A stretch of 64,000 nt of DNA from Cupriavidus alkaliphilus (GTDB taxonomy: Bacteria; Pseudomonadota; Gammaproteobacteria; Burkholderiales; Burkholderiaceae), in contig NZ_FMAD01000005.1 of the NCBI RefSeq assembly GCF_900094595.1, positions 310,001-374,000 of the forward strand, in the 5' to 3' direction. The translations under genes and the position numbers were made by a program. Under the pieces are notes generated by a model, which was not told where the DNA came from, did not search any database, and saw nothing but the letters and a program-made list of their open reading frames with translations. Below, piece by piece: positions 25,315 through 34,900 of this stretch; position 1 is the first letter of the stretch, and every line of letters begins with the position of its first letter.

Positions 25315-26922
25315 TTATTTGCGGAACATGGCGAGCATGCGGCGTGTCACGGCAAAGCCGCCGAACATGTTGACGGCGGTGAGCACCAGCGCGGCAAAGG
25401 CCAGCCAGCGGATCAGCCCGTCGGGCCTGCCGTCCATGCCGACTTCCGGCGCCGCGATCTGCACCAGCGCGCCAATCGCGATGATGCTGGAGATGGCGTT
25501 GGTGACGCTCATCAGCGGCGTGTGCAACGCTGGAGTGACGTTCCACACCACCATGTAGCCGATGAAACAGGCCAGCACGAACACCGTGAAGTGCCCCAGG
25601 AAAGCCGCCGGCGCAAAGGCGCCGATGCACCAGAACAGCACGGCGGCGATGGCGACGGTGAGGGTGAGCGCCCTGGCGGACATGGGCGCCCTGCTGCCAT
25701 GGCCGTGCCCCGCTTTCTTCTCGGGCGCAGGGGCAGCCGCTGCCTTGGGCGCCGGCGCAGGAGCGGCTTTGAGCGGCGGGGCCGGCCAGGTGATGGCGCC
25801 GTCCTGGATTACGGCAAGGCCGCGGATCGCGTCGTCCTCCATGTTGACAATCGCCTGGCCGTCCCTGGTCTTGCACAGTTCCTCGGTCAGGCGCAGCAGA
25901 TTAGTCGCGTACAGCGTGGACGATTGCCTGGCCAGGCGCGAAGCCAGGTCGGTGTAGCCGATGATGGTCACGCCATGGCACACCACGGCTTCGCCAGGCA
26001 CGGTCAGCTCGCAGTTGCCGCCTTGCTCGGCGGCCATGTCCACGATCACGCTGCCCGGCTTCATGCTCCGCACCATCTCGGCGGTGATGAGCTTGGGCGC
26101 TGGCTTGCCGGGGACCAGCGCGGTAGTGATGATGACGTCCGCGTCCTGGGCCTGCCGGGCATACATCTGCCGCTGCGCAGCCTGGAAACCCTCGCTCATG
26201 ACCCTGGCGTAGCCGCCACCGCCCGAGCCGTCCTCGTCGTAGTCGACCTTGACGAACTCGGCGCCCAGCGACCTGACCTGGTCGGCCACCTCGGCGCGCG
26301 TGTCATTGGCACGCACGATGGCGCCCAGGTTTGCCGCCGTACCGATGGCGGCCAGGCCCGCCACGCCGGCTCCGGCGATAAAGACCCTGGCCGGAGGCAC
26401 CTTCCCCGCGGCCGTGATCTGGCCGTTGAAGTAGCTGCCGAAGGCGTGGGCGGCTTCGATGACGGCACGGTAGCCGCTGACGCCGGCGGCGGAGGTCAGC
26501 GCATCCATCTTCTGGGCGCGCGAAAGCGTGCGCGGCAGGCAGTCGATGGCCAGCACCGTGGCGTTCTTCGTGGCCAGTTGCTGCATCAGCTCAGGGTTCT
26601 GAGCAGGCCAGATGAAGCCGATCAGCGTGCCGCCTTCGCGCATCAGCGCCACTTCGTCACGGCTGGGCGGGCGTACCTTGAGCACGATGTCGGACGCGGC
26701 CCAGAGCTGCGCGGCGCCGTCGATGACCTCGGCCCCAGCCGCACGGTAAGCGTCGTCGCTGAAGTCGGCGGCTGCGCCGGCGCCGGATTCGACCGCCACC
26801 TTGAAGCCGAGCTTGATAAGCTTTTCCACCACAGCGGGCACCGTGGCGACACGTTTTTCGCCGGGAAGAGTTTCCCGCGGCACGCCGATGCGCTGCGGAG
26901 CCGAACTCGGATTAGGCTGCAT
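25315..26922 (-). CDS. pntA: NAD(P) transhydrogenase subunit alpha
   Basis: A 535-residue single-chain alpha subunit, the E. coli-type arrangement rather than the split PntAA/PntAB. Residues 1-380 are the alanine-dehydrogenase-like NAD-binding domain I ([40 protein letters not shown]). A proline/alanine/lysine linker follows, then about four membrane segments ([20 protein letters not shown] and after). ATG 26922 has AGGAAA ahead; a TTG one codon earlier is an alternative. It is the first gene of the pntAB pair, 140 bases after a membrane-protein gene in the same direction, so it may be co-transcribed with the catabolic run and supply NADPH to it. Confidence 0.95.
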   Translation of the reverse strand: MQPNPSSAPQRIGVPRETLPGEKRVATVPAVVEKLIKLGFKVAVESGAGAAADFSDDAYRAAGAEVIDGAAQLWAASDIVLKVRPPSRDEVALMREGGTLIGFIWPAQNPELMQQLATKNATVLAIDCLPRTLSRAQKMDALTSAAGVSGYRAVIEAAHAFGSYFNGQITAAGKVPPARVFIAGAGVAGLAAIGTAANLGAIVRANDTRAEVADQVRSLGAEFVKVDYDEDGSGGGGYARVMSEGFQAAQRQMYARQAQDADVIITTALVPGKPAPKLITAEMVRSMKPGSVIVDMAAEQGGNCELTVPGEAVVCHGVTIIGYTDLASRLARQSSTLYATNLLRLTEELCKTRDGQAIVNMEDDAIRGLAVIQDGAITWPAPPLKAAPAPAPKAAAAPAPEKKAGHGHGSRAPMSARALTLTVAIAAVLFWCIGAFAPAAFLGHFTVFVLACFIGYMVVWNVTPALHTPLMSVTNAISSIIAIGALVQIAAPEVGMDGRPDGLIRWLAFAALVLTAVNMFGGFAVTRRMLAMFRK

Positions 26923-27062
26923 CAATGATTTCCTGGACGTGGGTACTCAACAGGGGGCACCGCAGAGTGCCATCCCTGTATGAAAGGCGCTTGTCAGCTT
27001 GCGCACTCGGAAGAAAAAACCTGTGGCGGACGAACATAAAGTCATCCCTACTTCCCCGGCGA

Positions 27063-27752
27063 TCACTGCGGGGTTCGCTCCAGACCGCGAAGGGCATAAC
27101 CCGGATTTAAATCGGGTTCGTTCTTTTGCGCGCGCTCCAAGGCGCAATAGGCGTAATACAACGTAACCGACATATAAGACCAGGAAAGCAACGCGAATAT
27201 ATAAAAAATCATCTGATCGTCGTCGCCGGGGATACGGTAGAAGTCATAGATGCTCGCAATAGCCTGCGTCGATACCAGTGCCAGGATCACACTCACAGCA
27301 TTGAGGCTTTCTCCGACGCTCAGCAATCGCTTGGCAACGTAAGCGAGGTACACCGAAAACAGAGACCACATCACCAGGTAGAAATAGGGCTTGGGTGCAG
27401 TCATAAAGTCTGCTGTCCACACCACCACGGTTACCGCCAACGCTCCCACCACATACATGACATCGGCGGTGATCGATGGCTTGTATCGATGCGTAACGGC
27501 CATCATGCCCGCGACCGCGATCACGGGTACGCCGACGGCCCTGGAGAATGCGTCGCAGAAAAGCGAGATGCTATAAAAGACGTGTTCTCCGGTCAGGGCA
27601 TTGATCAATAGATTCGTCGCCGAGAACGTCACAACCAGCCACTCGATCCCGAGCAGGTAGTTAAGCTTCCCGAAGAATTTCAAACCATAGATCAAGGAAG
27701 TCGCCATCAATACAAGATCGGCAAGACAATAAATGTAGGCTTTGAATTCCAT
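27063..27752 (-). CDS. Membrane protein of unknown function, about seven helices
   Basis: A 229-residue hydrophobic protein with about seven membrane segments, starting MEFKAYIYCLADLVLMATSL and ending in a polar tail (ERAQKNEPDLNPGYALRGLE). Charged residues concentrate in short loops such as ERAQK and RYKPSI. I do not recognise a family; it is not a transporter with a known signature. It is less GC-rich than its neighbours. It lies between the amine-oxidase modules and pntAB in one direction, so it is likely part of the same function. Confidence 0.7.
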   Translation of the reverse strand: MEFKAYIYCLADLVLMATSLIYGLKFFGKLNYLLGIEWLVVTFSATNLLINALTGEHVFYSISLFCDAFSRAVGVPVIAVAGMMAVTHRYKPSITADVMYVVGALAVTVVVWTADFMTAPKPYFYLVMWSLFSVYLAYVAKRLLSVGESLNAVSVILALVSTQAIASIYDFYRIPGDDDQMIFYIFALLSWSYMSVTLYYAYCALERAQKNEPDLNPGYALRGLERTPQ

Positions 27753-27877
27753 GACGAATTCCAATGGCTATTTTGAATTTGCATCACCATTGCGCTTACC
27801 CACGCCAACCGCGATCCCTGCATCACCTCTCGACTGGAGGTGACGCTGCCGGGATATGTGGGTTTCGCGCTTGTCTT

Positions 27878-28606
27878 TCAGGCGGCCTGCGCCATCCCGG
27901 GGGCCGCGAGGGCCGGCACGCGTTCGCGCAGCAAGCTGATGCCGAACATAAACAACCACAGAGGATGAATCACGAGGGTCAGCAGCACCACCCCTTCGGC
28001 AAGATCCCGCCAGCCGCCCAGGATAAAAATGAACTCGATACCGAACAGGCAAAGATCGAAGACGAGCAGACGGCCAAAGCCCCACTTCTCGGCAAGCAGG
28101 AAGCGCGCCGCCACGATTCCCCACAACAGAAGGACCGGTACTTCGGCGCTCCAGATACCTTGTGCGGCATTCTGCAGGATGGGCCAGATGGCTTCTGCCG
28201 CCATCTTGCCCGTGGCGTCGTTGCCCGCATGCAGGGCAGCCAGCGGGGCGAGCGTGAGGCTCAGCACGCCTGCGCCAACGATCCCCAGGATGGCGTACGC
28301 AACGACCCCGGTCAGGGCAATGTCGGCCAAAACCCCCACGCGCTGGCGCATCCGCCCCCAGAGATAGCCCCCCACGGCCAAAAACGGCAGATACCAGCCG
28401 AGGATGTCGGCCCACATCGACAATCGATAGAGGTTCTGCCCCTGGGGATCGAATCCAAGCATCGCGACGGGACGCTCGAGGAGCTCGAAATCGAAACTGG
28501 CCGCGGCAGCTTGCAGCGCCACCATGCCCCAGCCCAGCACCGCGCCAATTACGGCCAGCCAGCCGACAAACCGGCGCGGGTCATTTGCTGTCATATGTTG
28601 CGTCAT
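27878..28606 (-). CDS. Membrane protein of unknown function, about six helices
   Basis: A 242-residue inner-membrane protein starting MTQHMTANDPRRFVGWLAVI at ATG 28606, 14 bases after the cytochrome c gene. Hydrophobic segments include GWLAVIGAVLGWGMVALQAA, ADILGWYLPFLAVGGYLWG, AYAILGIVGAGVLSLTLAPL, VPVLLLWGIVAARFLLAEKW and VVLLTLVIHPLWLFMFGISL. No heme-ligating His pairs stand out, so it is not an obvious cytochrome b. I cannot name its family. Tight spacing to the cytochrome/amine-oxidase module suggests a membrane partner. Confidence 0.72.
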   Translation of the reverse strand: MTQHMTANDPRRFVGWLAVIGAVLGWGMVALQAAAASFDFELLERPVAMLGFDPQGQNLYRLSMWADILGWYLPFLAVGGYLWGRMRQRVGVLADIALTGVVAYAILGIVGAGVLSLTLAPLAALHAGNDATGKMAAEAIWPILQNAAQGIWSAEVPVLLLWGIVAARFLLAEKWGFGRLLVFDLCLFGIEFIFILGGWRDLAEGVVLLTLVIHPLWLFMFGISLLRERVPALAAPGMAQAA

Positions 28607-28620
28607 GGTCTGATTCCTTC

Positions 28621-29304
28621 TTATCGGCTTGCGATGAATTGCGCGAGATCTTCGATATCCCGTTGCGACAATGGACCGGCCAACGCCGCCATCGCCCCGG
28701 TGGCATCGCGGCGCGTGCCGTTCTTGAAGTTCGTAAGCTGGTCGACCAGGTAGTCGTAGCCTTGCCCGGCCAGGCGCGGATATGCATCCTTGCCCTCCAG
28801 CTGCTGTCCGTGGCAGGCAGCGCAATTGCCGGCCTTGGCCAGCGCTTCGCCACGTGCCACACGCGCCGCATCGGCATGGAAGGTCGTGTTCGGCAACGGC
28901 GTCATCTGCGAGAAATGCGTCACCAAGGACTCGAACTCGCGCTCCGACAGGCTGAGCGCAAAGGGCGTCATGATCGGATCGCTGCGCTCGCCACTGGCAA
29001 ACGCTGTGAGCTGCTTCCTGAGATAGGCCTCTTTCTGTCCCGCCAGGCGCGGATAGGCCTGGGTGCGTGCGTTGCCTTCGAAGCCATGGCAGTAGATGCA
29101 GGCATCGCTGGCGCGCGGCCAGGGACCGTTCACGCGTGCGTCGTCGCTCGCGATCTGGTCGATCTCCTTGCTCACGCGCAGCAAGCCATAGAGTTCCGGT
29201 CCGTAGACGATGCCGCCGATCAGGACCACGGCCAGCAGCACCCAGCCCGACCGGATGAATATCCGCTTGCCGCGGCTGCGGGGTTTCGTTGCGGTATTCA
29301 TCAT
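28621..29304 (-). CDS. Membrane-anchored diheme cytochrome c (module 1)
   Basis: A 227-residue cytochrome c4-like protein. Residues 18-34 form an uncleaved-looking membrane anchor. Two heme sites are CIYCH (69-73) and CAACH (161-165), each followed by a class I cytochrome fold (YPRLAGQKEAYLRKQL, MTPFALSLSEREFESLVTHF; YPRLAGQGYDYLVDQL). The start ATG overlaps the amine-oxidase stop (ATGA), so the pair is co-translated. It is the natural electron acceptor for the flavoprotein encoded upstream, as cytochrome CycN is for NicA2 in nicotine degraders (known from the literature on that system). Confidence 0.9.
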   Translation of the reverse strand: MMNTATKPRSRGKRIFIRSGWVLLAVVLIGGIVYGPELYGLLRVSKEIDQIASDDARVNGPWPRASDACIYCHGFEGNARTQAYPRLAGQKEAYLRKQLTAFASGERSDPIMTPFALSLSEREFESLVTHFSQMTPLPNTTFHADAARVARGEALAKAGNCAACHGQQLEGKDAYPRLAGQGYDYLVDQLTNFKNGTRRDATGAMAALAGPLSQRDIEDLAQFIASR

Positions 29305-30797
29305 GCCCTCCCCACGGCCATGGCCTGCAGCGCCTGCAATGCCGCCTTGTGGCCGGAACGCACTGCGCCATCCATATAGCCTGCCCAGATGTCCGCCGTT
29401 TCCGTGCCCGACCAGATCAGCCGGCCGACAGACGGATGCAAGGCTTCACCGTACCGGGTGAGAAAGCCGGGTGGCATGGGCGAGACGCAGGTCAGCGTCC
29501 ACTTATCCGCCTTGAGCCAGTCATGCTGGTGGAAGCCGATGGGATGCAGCGCTTCGTCGCCGAATGCCTGGGCATAGATGCGCGTGAGTTCGGCCTCGGC
29601 CGCCTTGGGGTCGGCCGGCAGCATGCTGATGTGCACGAACGCGTTGATCACGCCGAACGAGCCATCCTCCGGAGAATTGTCGTATGCCCATAACACCGGC
29701 CCCTTCGGCTGAAAGATCCAGCCGTTCAGGCCCTTGTCGCGCCAGAACGCCTTCTTGTAGACATGCGCCGTCTTGCGCCCGGGGGTGAACGCCGGCCAGC
29801 GGCGCTGCATCTCGCGGCGCTTTTCCGGCAGCGGCGGGTCGAAGGCAATCTGGTTGCACAACGGCGGCGAGAGCGCGACGATCACGTTGCGGGCACGGAC
29901 CACGCCGTTCGGAGTGTGAATGGAAACCGGTCCGTTTTGCCAGTTATCGATGCGCAAGACGGGAGTCGACAGGCGTACCTTGTCGCCCAGCGCCTTGGCC
30001 ATCTTGATCGACAGGATTTGCGAACCGCCCGAGATGCGGGTCTCCTGCGCACCGCCCTTGACCGCTTCGAGCCGGTCGTAGTTGCACTCGGCTGAATTGA
30101 CCATCGACAACCAGTGCAGCAGCGACAGTCTCGCCGGCGTGGTCCCGCCGGTGATCCCCAAGCCAGCCGACCAACCGATCTGGTCTGCCGGTGCAATGTT
30201 CTTTTTCGCCAGCCAGTCGCCGACCGTCAGCGCGTCGAACTCGGCGGCGCGGGGCGACTTCCACGGCGCGCCCGACGGCACGCTCCTGGCCATCTCCTCG
30301 AGTTCATGTGCAATCTTCGGATCCGTGCCGAACCCACCCCCGGTATCGACCACGGCACGAGCGCCGCCGGCCAGGATCGTGGACTTGCCCTGCCAGTAGC
30401 TGGGAAACGTGCCGACCCCAAGTTCGCGAATCAGATCGGCGACCGCGGTCTGGCCGGGCCCGATCCATTGGCCACCCGCTTCCGAGAAGTAGCCCTTGCC
30501 GAGGTCGTGGTTGAGGGTGCGTCCGCCGACCCGGTCGCGCGCCTCCAGCACCACGAAGGACTCACATCCGGCACGTTTCAGGTCGCGTGCCGCGGTCAAC
30601 CCTGCCAGCCCGGCGCCGATGATGGCAACCTCCAGCACGCCGCGCGCATCGCTTGCGGCACTCGCAGCGCTCGCCACTTTCGGCAGTACCGCTGCGGTGG
30701 CCGCTGCCGTCACCGACGCGGCCACACCGAGAAAGCCGCGTCGCGTGAGCGCGGCCGCCTCCGGTACCTCATCGCGCTTCTTAACCATATCGTCCAT
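29301..30797 (-). CDS. Tat-exported flavin amine oxidase/dehydrogenase (module 1)
   Basis: A 498-residue flavin monoamine oxidase family enzyme. ATG 30797 follows AGGGA. The leader LTRRGFLGVAASVTAAATAA is a twin-arginine signal ending near KVASAAS. The FAD fold is VLEVAIIGAGLAGLTAARDL (about residues 55-74), then VVLEARDRVGGRT. Near the C-terminus, LIWSGTETADIWAGYMDGAV is the typical FAD-contact block. The substrate is expected to be a primary or secondary amine oxidised to an imine in the periplasm. It is one of two paralogues, each paired with a diheme cytochrome c, which argues that electrons go to cytochrome rather than oxygen. Confidence 0.9.
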   Translation of the reverse strand: MDDMVKKRDEVPEAAALTRRGFLGVAASVTAAATAAVLPKVASAASAASDARGVLEVAIIGAGLAGLTAARDLKRAGCESFVVLEARDRVGGRTLNHDLGKGYFSEAGGQWIGPGQTAVADLIRELGVGTFPSYWQGKSTILAGGARAVVDTGGGFGTDPKIAHELEEMARSVPSGAPWKSPRAAEFDALTVGDWLAKKNIAPADQIGWSAGLGITGGTTPARLSLLHWLSMVNSAECNYDRLEAVKGGAQETRISGGSQILSIKMAKALGDKVRLSTPVLRIDNWQNGPVSIHTPNGVVRARNVIVALSPPLCNQIAFDPPLPEKRREMQRRWPAFTPGRKTAHVYKKAFWRDKGLNGWIFQPKGPVLWAYDNSPEDGSFGVINAFVHISMLPADPKAAEAELTRIYAQAFGDEALHPIGFHQHDWLKADKWTLTCVSPMPPGFLTRYGEALHPSVGRLIWSGTETADIWAGYMDGAVRSGHKAALQALQAMAVGRA

Positions 30798-30831
30798 CTT
30801 GTTCCCTGCTTGACTTGAGAAATCGGATCCG

Positions 30832-31512
30832 CTACCGGCTTGCGACGTAATGCGCCAGGTCCTCGATGTCCTGTTGCGACATCGCGCCGATGACCGCCGG
30901 CATCGCGCCGGTGGCATCGCGTCGTGCACCGCTCTTGAAGCGCGTAAGCTGATCGATCAGATAGTCGTAGCCCTGCCCGGCCAAGCGTGGATATACGTCT
31001 TTTCCTTCCAGCTGCTGCCCGTGACAGGCGGTGCAGTTGTTGCCCTTGACCAGCGCTTCGCCACGTGCCACGCGTGCCGCATCGGCATGGAACGTCGTGT
31101 TCGGCAGCGGCGCCATCTTCGAGAAATGCGTCACCAGGGCGTCCAGCTCGCGCTGCGACATGCTCAGCGCCATCGGCGTCATGATCGGATCGCCGCGTTC
31201 GCCGCTGGCGAATGCCGCGAGCTGCTGCTTGAGATACGGCTCCGGTTGCCCCGCCAACTGCGGATAAGTCTGGCTGGCCGCATTGCCTCCGTAGCCATGA
31301 CAGCCAATGCACGCTTCGCTGGGACGCGGCCACCTGCCGCCGGCAAGCGTGTCATCCTGCGAGATCCGGTTGACCTGCCTGCCCAGCTGCAGCAACCCGT
31401 AGAGTTCCGGTCCGTAGACGATGGCGGCGACCACGACCACCGTCATCACCAGCCAAACTGACAGGACGACAGTTTTTCGGGAACGGCTGCGCGTTTTTAC
31501 GGTACCCATCAT
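30832..31512 (-). CDS. Membrane-anchored diheme cytochrome c (module 2)
   Basis: A 226-residue paralogue of the module 1 cytochrome. The anchor is VVLSVWLVMTVVVVAAIVYG (about residues 15-34); heme sites are CIGCH (68-72) and CTACH (160-164). Segment for segment it matches module 1 (FHADAARVARGEAL and AGQGYDYL are shared). The start overlaps the stop of the second amine oxidase gene (ATGA), and the next gene, module 1 oxidase, follows 34 bases downstream. Likely dedicated electron acceptor for the module 2 flavoenzyme. Confidence 0.9.
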   Translation of the reverse strand: MMGTVKTRSRSRKTVVLSVWLVMTVVVVAAIVYGPELYGLLQLGRQVNRISQDDTLAGGRWPRPSEACIGCHGYGGNAASQTYPQLAGQPEPYLKQQLAAFASGERGDPIMTPMALSMSQRELDALVTHFSKMAPLPNTTFHADAARVARGEALVKGNNCTACHGQQLEGKDVYPRLAGQGYDYLIDQLTRFKSGARRDATGAMPAVIGAMSQQDIEDLAHYVASR

Positions 31513-33005
31513 GCCGTCCTCCCAGCCGCGGCCCGCAGCACCTGCAATGCCGCCTTGTGGCCGGAACGCACTGCGCCGTCCATATAGCCTGCCCAGATGT
31601 CCGCCGTTTCCGTACCCGACCAGATCAGCCGGCCGACAGACGGATGCAAGGCTTCACCGTACCGGGTGAGAAAACCGGGTGGCATCGGCGAGACGCAGGT
31701 CAGCGTCCATTTGTCTGCCTTGAGCCAGTCGTGCTGGTGGAACCCGATGGGATGCAGCGCTTCATCGCCGAGCGCCTGGGCATAGATACGCGTAAGCTCG
31801 GCCTCGGCCGCCTTCGGCTCGGATGGCAGTAAACCGTTGTGCACGAACGCGTTGATCACACCGAACGAGAGATCCTCCGGCGAGTTGTCGTACGCCCATA
31901 ACACCGGCCCCTGGACCTGAAAGATCCAGCCGCTCAGACCCTTGCCGCGCCAGAACGGTTTCTTGTAGACATGGGCCGTCTTGCGCATCGGCGCGTAGGC
32001 GGGCCAGCGCCGCTGCATCTCGCGGCGTTTTTCCGGCAGCGGCGGGTCGAAGGCGATCTGGTGGCACAGCGGGGGCGAAAGCGCGACGATCACATTGCGC
32101 GCACGGATCACGCCGTTCGGGGTATGAATGGCGACCGGTCCGTTTTGCCAGTTCTCGATGCGCAGCACAGGCGCCGACAGCCTCACCTTGTCGCCCAGCG
32201 CATCTGCCATCCTGACCGACAGGATCTGCGAACCGCCCGAGAGTCGGGCCTGCTGGGCGCCATCGCTGGTGCCTTCGAGCCGTTCGTAGTTGCAATCGGC
32301 CGAATTGATCATCGACAGGTAGTACAGGAGCGATAGTTTCGTCGGCGAGGTGCCGCTCGTAAGCCGCAAGCTCGCTGACCAATCGATCTGGTTCTCCGGC
32401 GCAATGTTCTTTTTCGCCAGCCAGTCGCCGACCGATAGCGCATCCAACTCGGCCGCGCGCGGCGACGCCCACGGCGCCCCCGATGGCACGCTCCTGGCCA
32501 TCTCCTCAAGTTCGCGCTGGAGCTTTGGATCCGTGCCGGGTACGCCGCCGAGGTCGAGCGCGGCACGCGCGTCGCCGGCCAGCATCGTGGACTTGCCCTG
32601 CCAATACGTGGGAAACGTGCCGACGCCCAGCTCGCGGGCCAGGTCGGCGACCGCGGTCTGGCCAGGCCCGATCCATTGGCCGCCCGCTTCCGAGAAGTAG
32701 CCGTTGCCGAGGTCGTGGTTGAGGGTGCGCCCGCCAACACGGTCGCGTGCTTCCAGCACCACGAACGACTCGCACCCGGCACGCTGCAAGTCGCGTGCCG
32801 CGGTCAGGCCGGCCAGCCCCGCGCCGATGATGGCAACCTCGAGCACGTCGCGTTGATTGCTGGCACCGCTCACGGCGCTCGCCACTTTAGGCAGTGAGGA
32901 TGCTGTCGCAGCTACCGTCGCCATCGCAGCCAGGCCGAGAAAATCTCGGCGGCCGAACGCAGTGCTGCCCGGCGCCAGGTCCACCGCCTCCACTTTGCTT
33001 TTCAT
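31509..33005 (-). CDS. Tat-exported flavin amine oxidase/dehydrogenase (module 2)
   Basis: A 498-residue paralogue of the module 1 oxidase with the same domain order. I place the start at ATG 33005 (MKSKVEAVDLAPG), with AGGAAAG at good distance; an ATG six codons upstream also has an AGGA. The twin-arginine leader is FGRRDFLGLAAMATVAATAS, the FAD fold EVAIIGAGLAGLTAARDLQR and the C-terminal block LIWSGTETADIWAGYMDGAV is identical to module 1. It is the first gene of the module pair. Confidence 0.9.
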   Translation of the reverse strand: MKSKVEAVDLAPGSTAFGRRDFLGLAAMATVAATASSLPKVASAVSGASNQRDVLEVAIIGAGLAGLTAARDLQRAGCESFVVLEARDRVGGRTLNHDLGNGYFSEAGGQWIGPGQTAVADLARELGVGTFPTYWQGKSTMLAGDARAALDLGGVPGTDPKLQRELEEMARSVPSGAPWASPRAAELDALSVGDWLAKKNIAPENQIDWSASLRLTSGTSPTKLSLLYYLSMINSADCNYERLEGTSDGAQQARLSGGSQILSVRMADALGDKVRLSAPVLRIENWQNGPVAIHTPNGVIRARNVIVALSPPLCHQIAFDPPLPEKRREMQRRWPAYAPMRKTAHVYKKPFWRGKGLSGWIFQVQGPVLWAYDNSPEDLSFGVINAFVHNGLLPSEPKAAEAELTRIYAQALGDEALHPIGFHQHDWLKADKWTLTCVSPMPPGFLTRYGEALHPSVGRLIWSGTETADIWAGYMDGAVRSGHKAALQVLRAAAGRTA

Positions 33006-33091
33006 TGTGCTTTCCTGGTCCATGAATCCTGCGGGTGCTGATTCGTGCGCGCCTTCCCACGCAGTCCGTGGGAAGGACTAACGCACTGGAG

Positions 33092-33970
33092 CTAATCGAA
33101 GCAACCGACCTCCACAAAGTCGTCCTGCGTCAGCAATGCATGCGGGTCAGACATCACCCCGTTGCGTTCGACAAATCCCGCATAGGTCGTGCTACACGAC
33201 CATCCAAGCAGCCGCTGAAGTTCCTCAGGAAAGCGCTTGACTCGCTCGATAGGCAAAGTCAGATAGTGGTTCTCTTCCTGTCGCAGGATCGCCAGGTCGT
33301 ACGACATGGTCAGTCCCGTGCGCGGGGCATCGCTACGGTTCTGACCGCCGCCGTGGTACGTCGAACCGATGAATATCAGCGCATCGCCGGCCTCCATCAC
33401 GGTCGGGATCGCCTCCTCTTGCCTTGGCATGCGTTCGTCATCCCACTTGTGGCTCCCCGGGATGACCAGGGTCCCACCGTTCTCCTCGGTGAAATCGGTG
33501 AGGGCAATCATGATCTGGGCGCGAGCCTCCCGGTTGTAGCCAGGATGCCGCCAAAGCCAGACAGAATCGTCGCGGTGCAGGGGTTGCACGCCTTGACCCG
33601 GTTGGATCTGAATGGCTTGCGTAACGCCCACCTGAATATCGGGCGCCACCTCGACCTGGTTCTCGCCGCTCCAGACCTTGATGGGCGTCTGCAGAATGAG
33701 GCGTGCAGTTTCGAGATACAGCGGGTTCAGTGCGACATCGACCATATGGTCGGTTCGCGCAAACAAGCGCGACAGCCTCCGCGTTTGCGCACCTGCGAAG
33801 TACTCGTCCACCCCGTTCGGGGTAGTCTCGAGCATGGGAAGAAGATCCTTCTTCAGGTTCTCGGTCAGGCTCGCGCCGAGGAACCCCTTTACGATCGCGC
33901 CACCATCCTCTCTGATAGCGGACGCCAGCTCTGAGGGCTTAGTTGAATTGGGAAAGCGCTTAAGGGACAT
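33092..33970 (-). CDS. PhyH-family Fe(II)/2-oxoglutarate dioxygenase (first)
   Basis: A 292-residue phytanoyl-CoA dioxygenase-like enzyme starting MSLKRFPNSTKPSELASAIR. Iron ligands are H132 and D134 in PLHRDDSVW and H206 in STYHGGGQNRS; R217 in APRTGLTMS is placed to bind 2-oxoglutarate. The family hydroxylates lipids, acyl-CoAs and diverse small molecules using O2 and 2-oxoglutarate. It lies 72 bases from the SDR gene and 86 from the second amine oxidase, all leftward. Substrate unknown; a hydroxylation step that opens a saturated ring or chain is plausible. Confidence 0.85.
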   Translation of the reverse strand: MSLKRFPNSTKPSELASAIREDGGAIVKGFLGASLTENLKKDLLPMLETTPNGVDEYFAGAQTRRLSRLFARTDHMVDVALNPLYLETARLILQTPIKVWSGENQVEVAPDIQVGVTQAIQIQPGQGVQPLHRDDSVWLWRHPGYNREARAQIMIALTDFTEENGGTLVIPGSHKWDDERMPRQEEAIPTVMEAGDALIFIGSTYHGGGQNRSDAPRTGLTMSYDLAILRQEENHYLTLPIERVKRFPEELQRLLGWSCSTTYAGFVERNGVMSDPHALLTQDDFVEVGCFD

Positions 33971-34042
33971 GACCTTACCTAACGATGGTGTTGATGACTG
34001 AAAAAAGCGGATCCGCTCTGATCGCATTGAGATCCAAAGTCC

Positions 34043-34819
34043 TTACATCCAGCTCAATACCTGGCCTCCATCGACAACAATCACCGAGCCGGTCATGTAG
34101 CTGCCCGCATCCGACGCCAGCAGCAGGGTCGCCCCGTCGAGCTGTCCAACCTCGCCGATCCTGCGCATCGGGATACGCTTGATCAGGTTCTCTTCCAGCC
34201 CCTTCTCTTCGAACGACGCATGCATATCCGTCCTGAAGTTTCCTGGGCAAAGTGCGTTGACCCGAACCCCCTTGCCGGCAAGTTCGAGCGCCATGGACTG
34301 CGTCAGGCTGATCAGAGCCGCTTTGGAGGCGCCATAGCTCGTCATGTAGCCGCCCGCACGCAAACCCGACGTCGACACGACATTGATGATGGTGCCGCTA
34401 CGTCGCTCCGCCATTCCCCTGGCCGCCTGCTGAGCGAGCAGGAACGCGCCACGGAAGTTGATATCGAAAACCCGATCGATATCCTTTGGTTGCTGAGAAA
34501 GAAAACGCTCGGTGTGGATGACACCTGCGTTGTTGAACAGGATGTCGATTGGGCCGCCAACCTGGATCTCGGCCTGGTTCCAAGCTTCGGTAATCGAACC
34601 GGGATCACTCACGTCCAGTGGCACGCTGGATGCGGCGTGCCCTGCAGCGCGCAGGCGCTCGACATGGGCCTCGAGCAGACCGGCACGTCTGGCGGCAAGG
34701 ACGACTTTTGCACCCGCCCCGGCCATCAACTCCGCAACATGCAAGCCAATGCCGCTCGAAGCCCCGCTGATAAAGGCCGCCTTACCATGCAAACTGAACA
34801 AGGATTGAATGTTGCTCAT
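34043..34819 (-). CDS. Short-chain dehydrogenase/reductase
   Basis: A 258-residue classical SDR. Cofactor motif SGASSGIG (18-25), NNAG, catalytic YGASK with SGLRAGGYMTS before it, and PGNFRTDM after; the C-terminus SDAGSYMTGSVIVVDGGQVL is typical. It would oxidise a hydroxyl to a ketone, or the reverse, using NAD(P). It precedes the acyl-CoA dehydrogenase gene by 81 bases, so it probably acts on a hydroxyacyl intermediate made by the PhyH or hydratase steps. Confidence 0.9.
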   Translation of the reverse strand: MSNIQSLFSLHGKAAFISGASSGIGLHVAELMAGAGAKVVLAARRAGLLEAHVERLRAAGHAASSVPLDVSDPGSITEAWNQAEIQVGGPIDILFNNAGVIHTERFLSQQPKDIDRVFDINFRGAFLLAQQAARGMAERRSGTIINVVSTSGLRAGGYMTSYGASKAALISLTQSMALELAGKGVRVNALCPGNFRTDMHASFEEKGLEENLIKRIPMRRIGEVGQLDGATLLLASDAGSYMTGSVIVVDGGQVLSWM

Positions 34820-34900
34820 CGATGTCTCTTCGTGATTCGCTGTAACGTCAGGCTAGGCCGCTTCCTGGCGGATGCGGCAGCCTGATTCCACTCGCGACGC

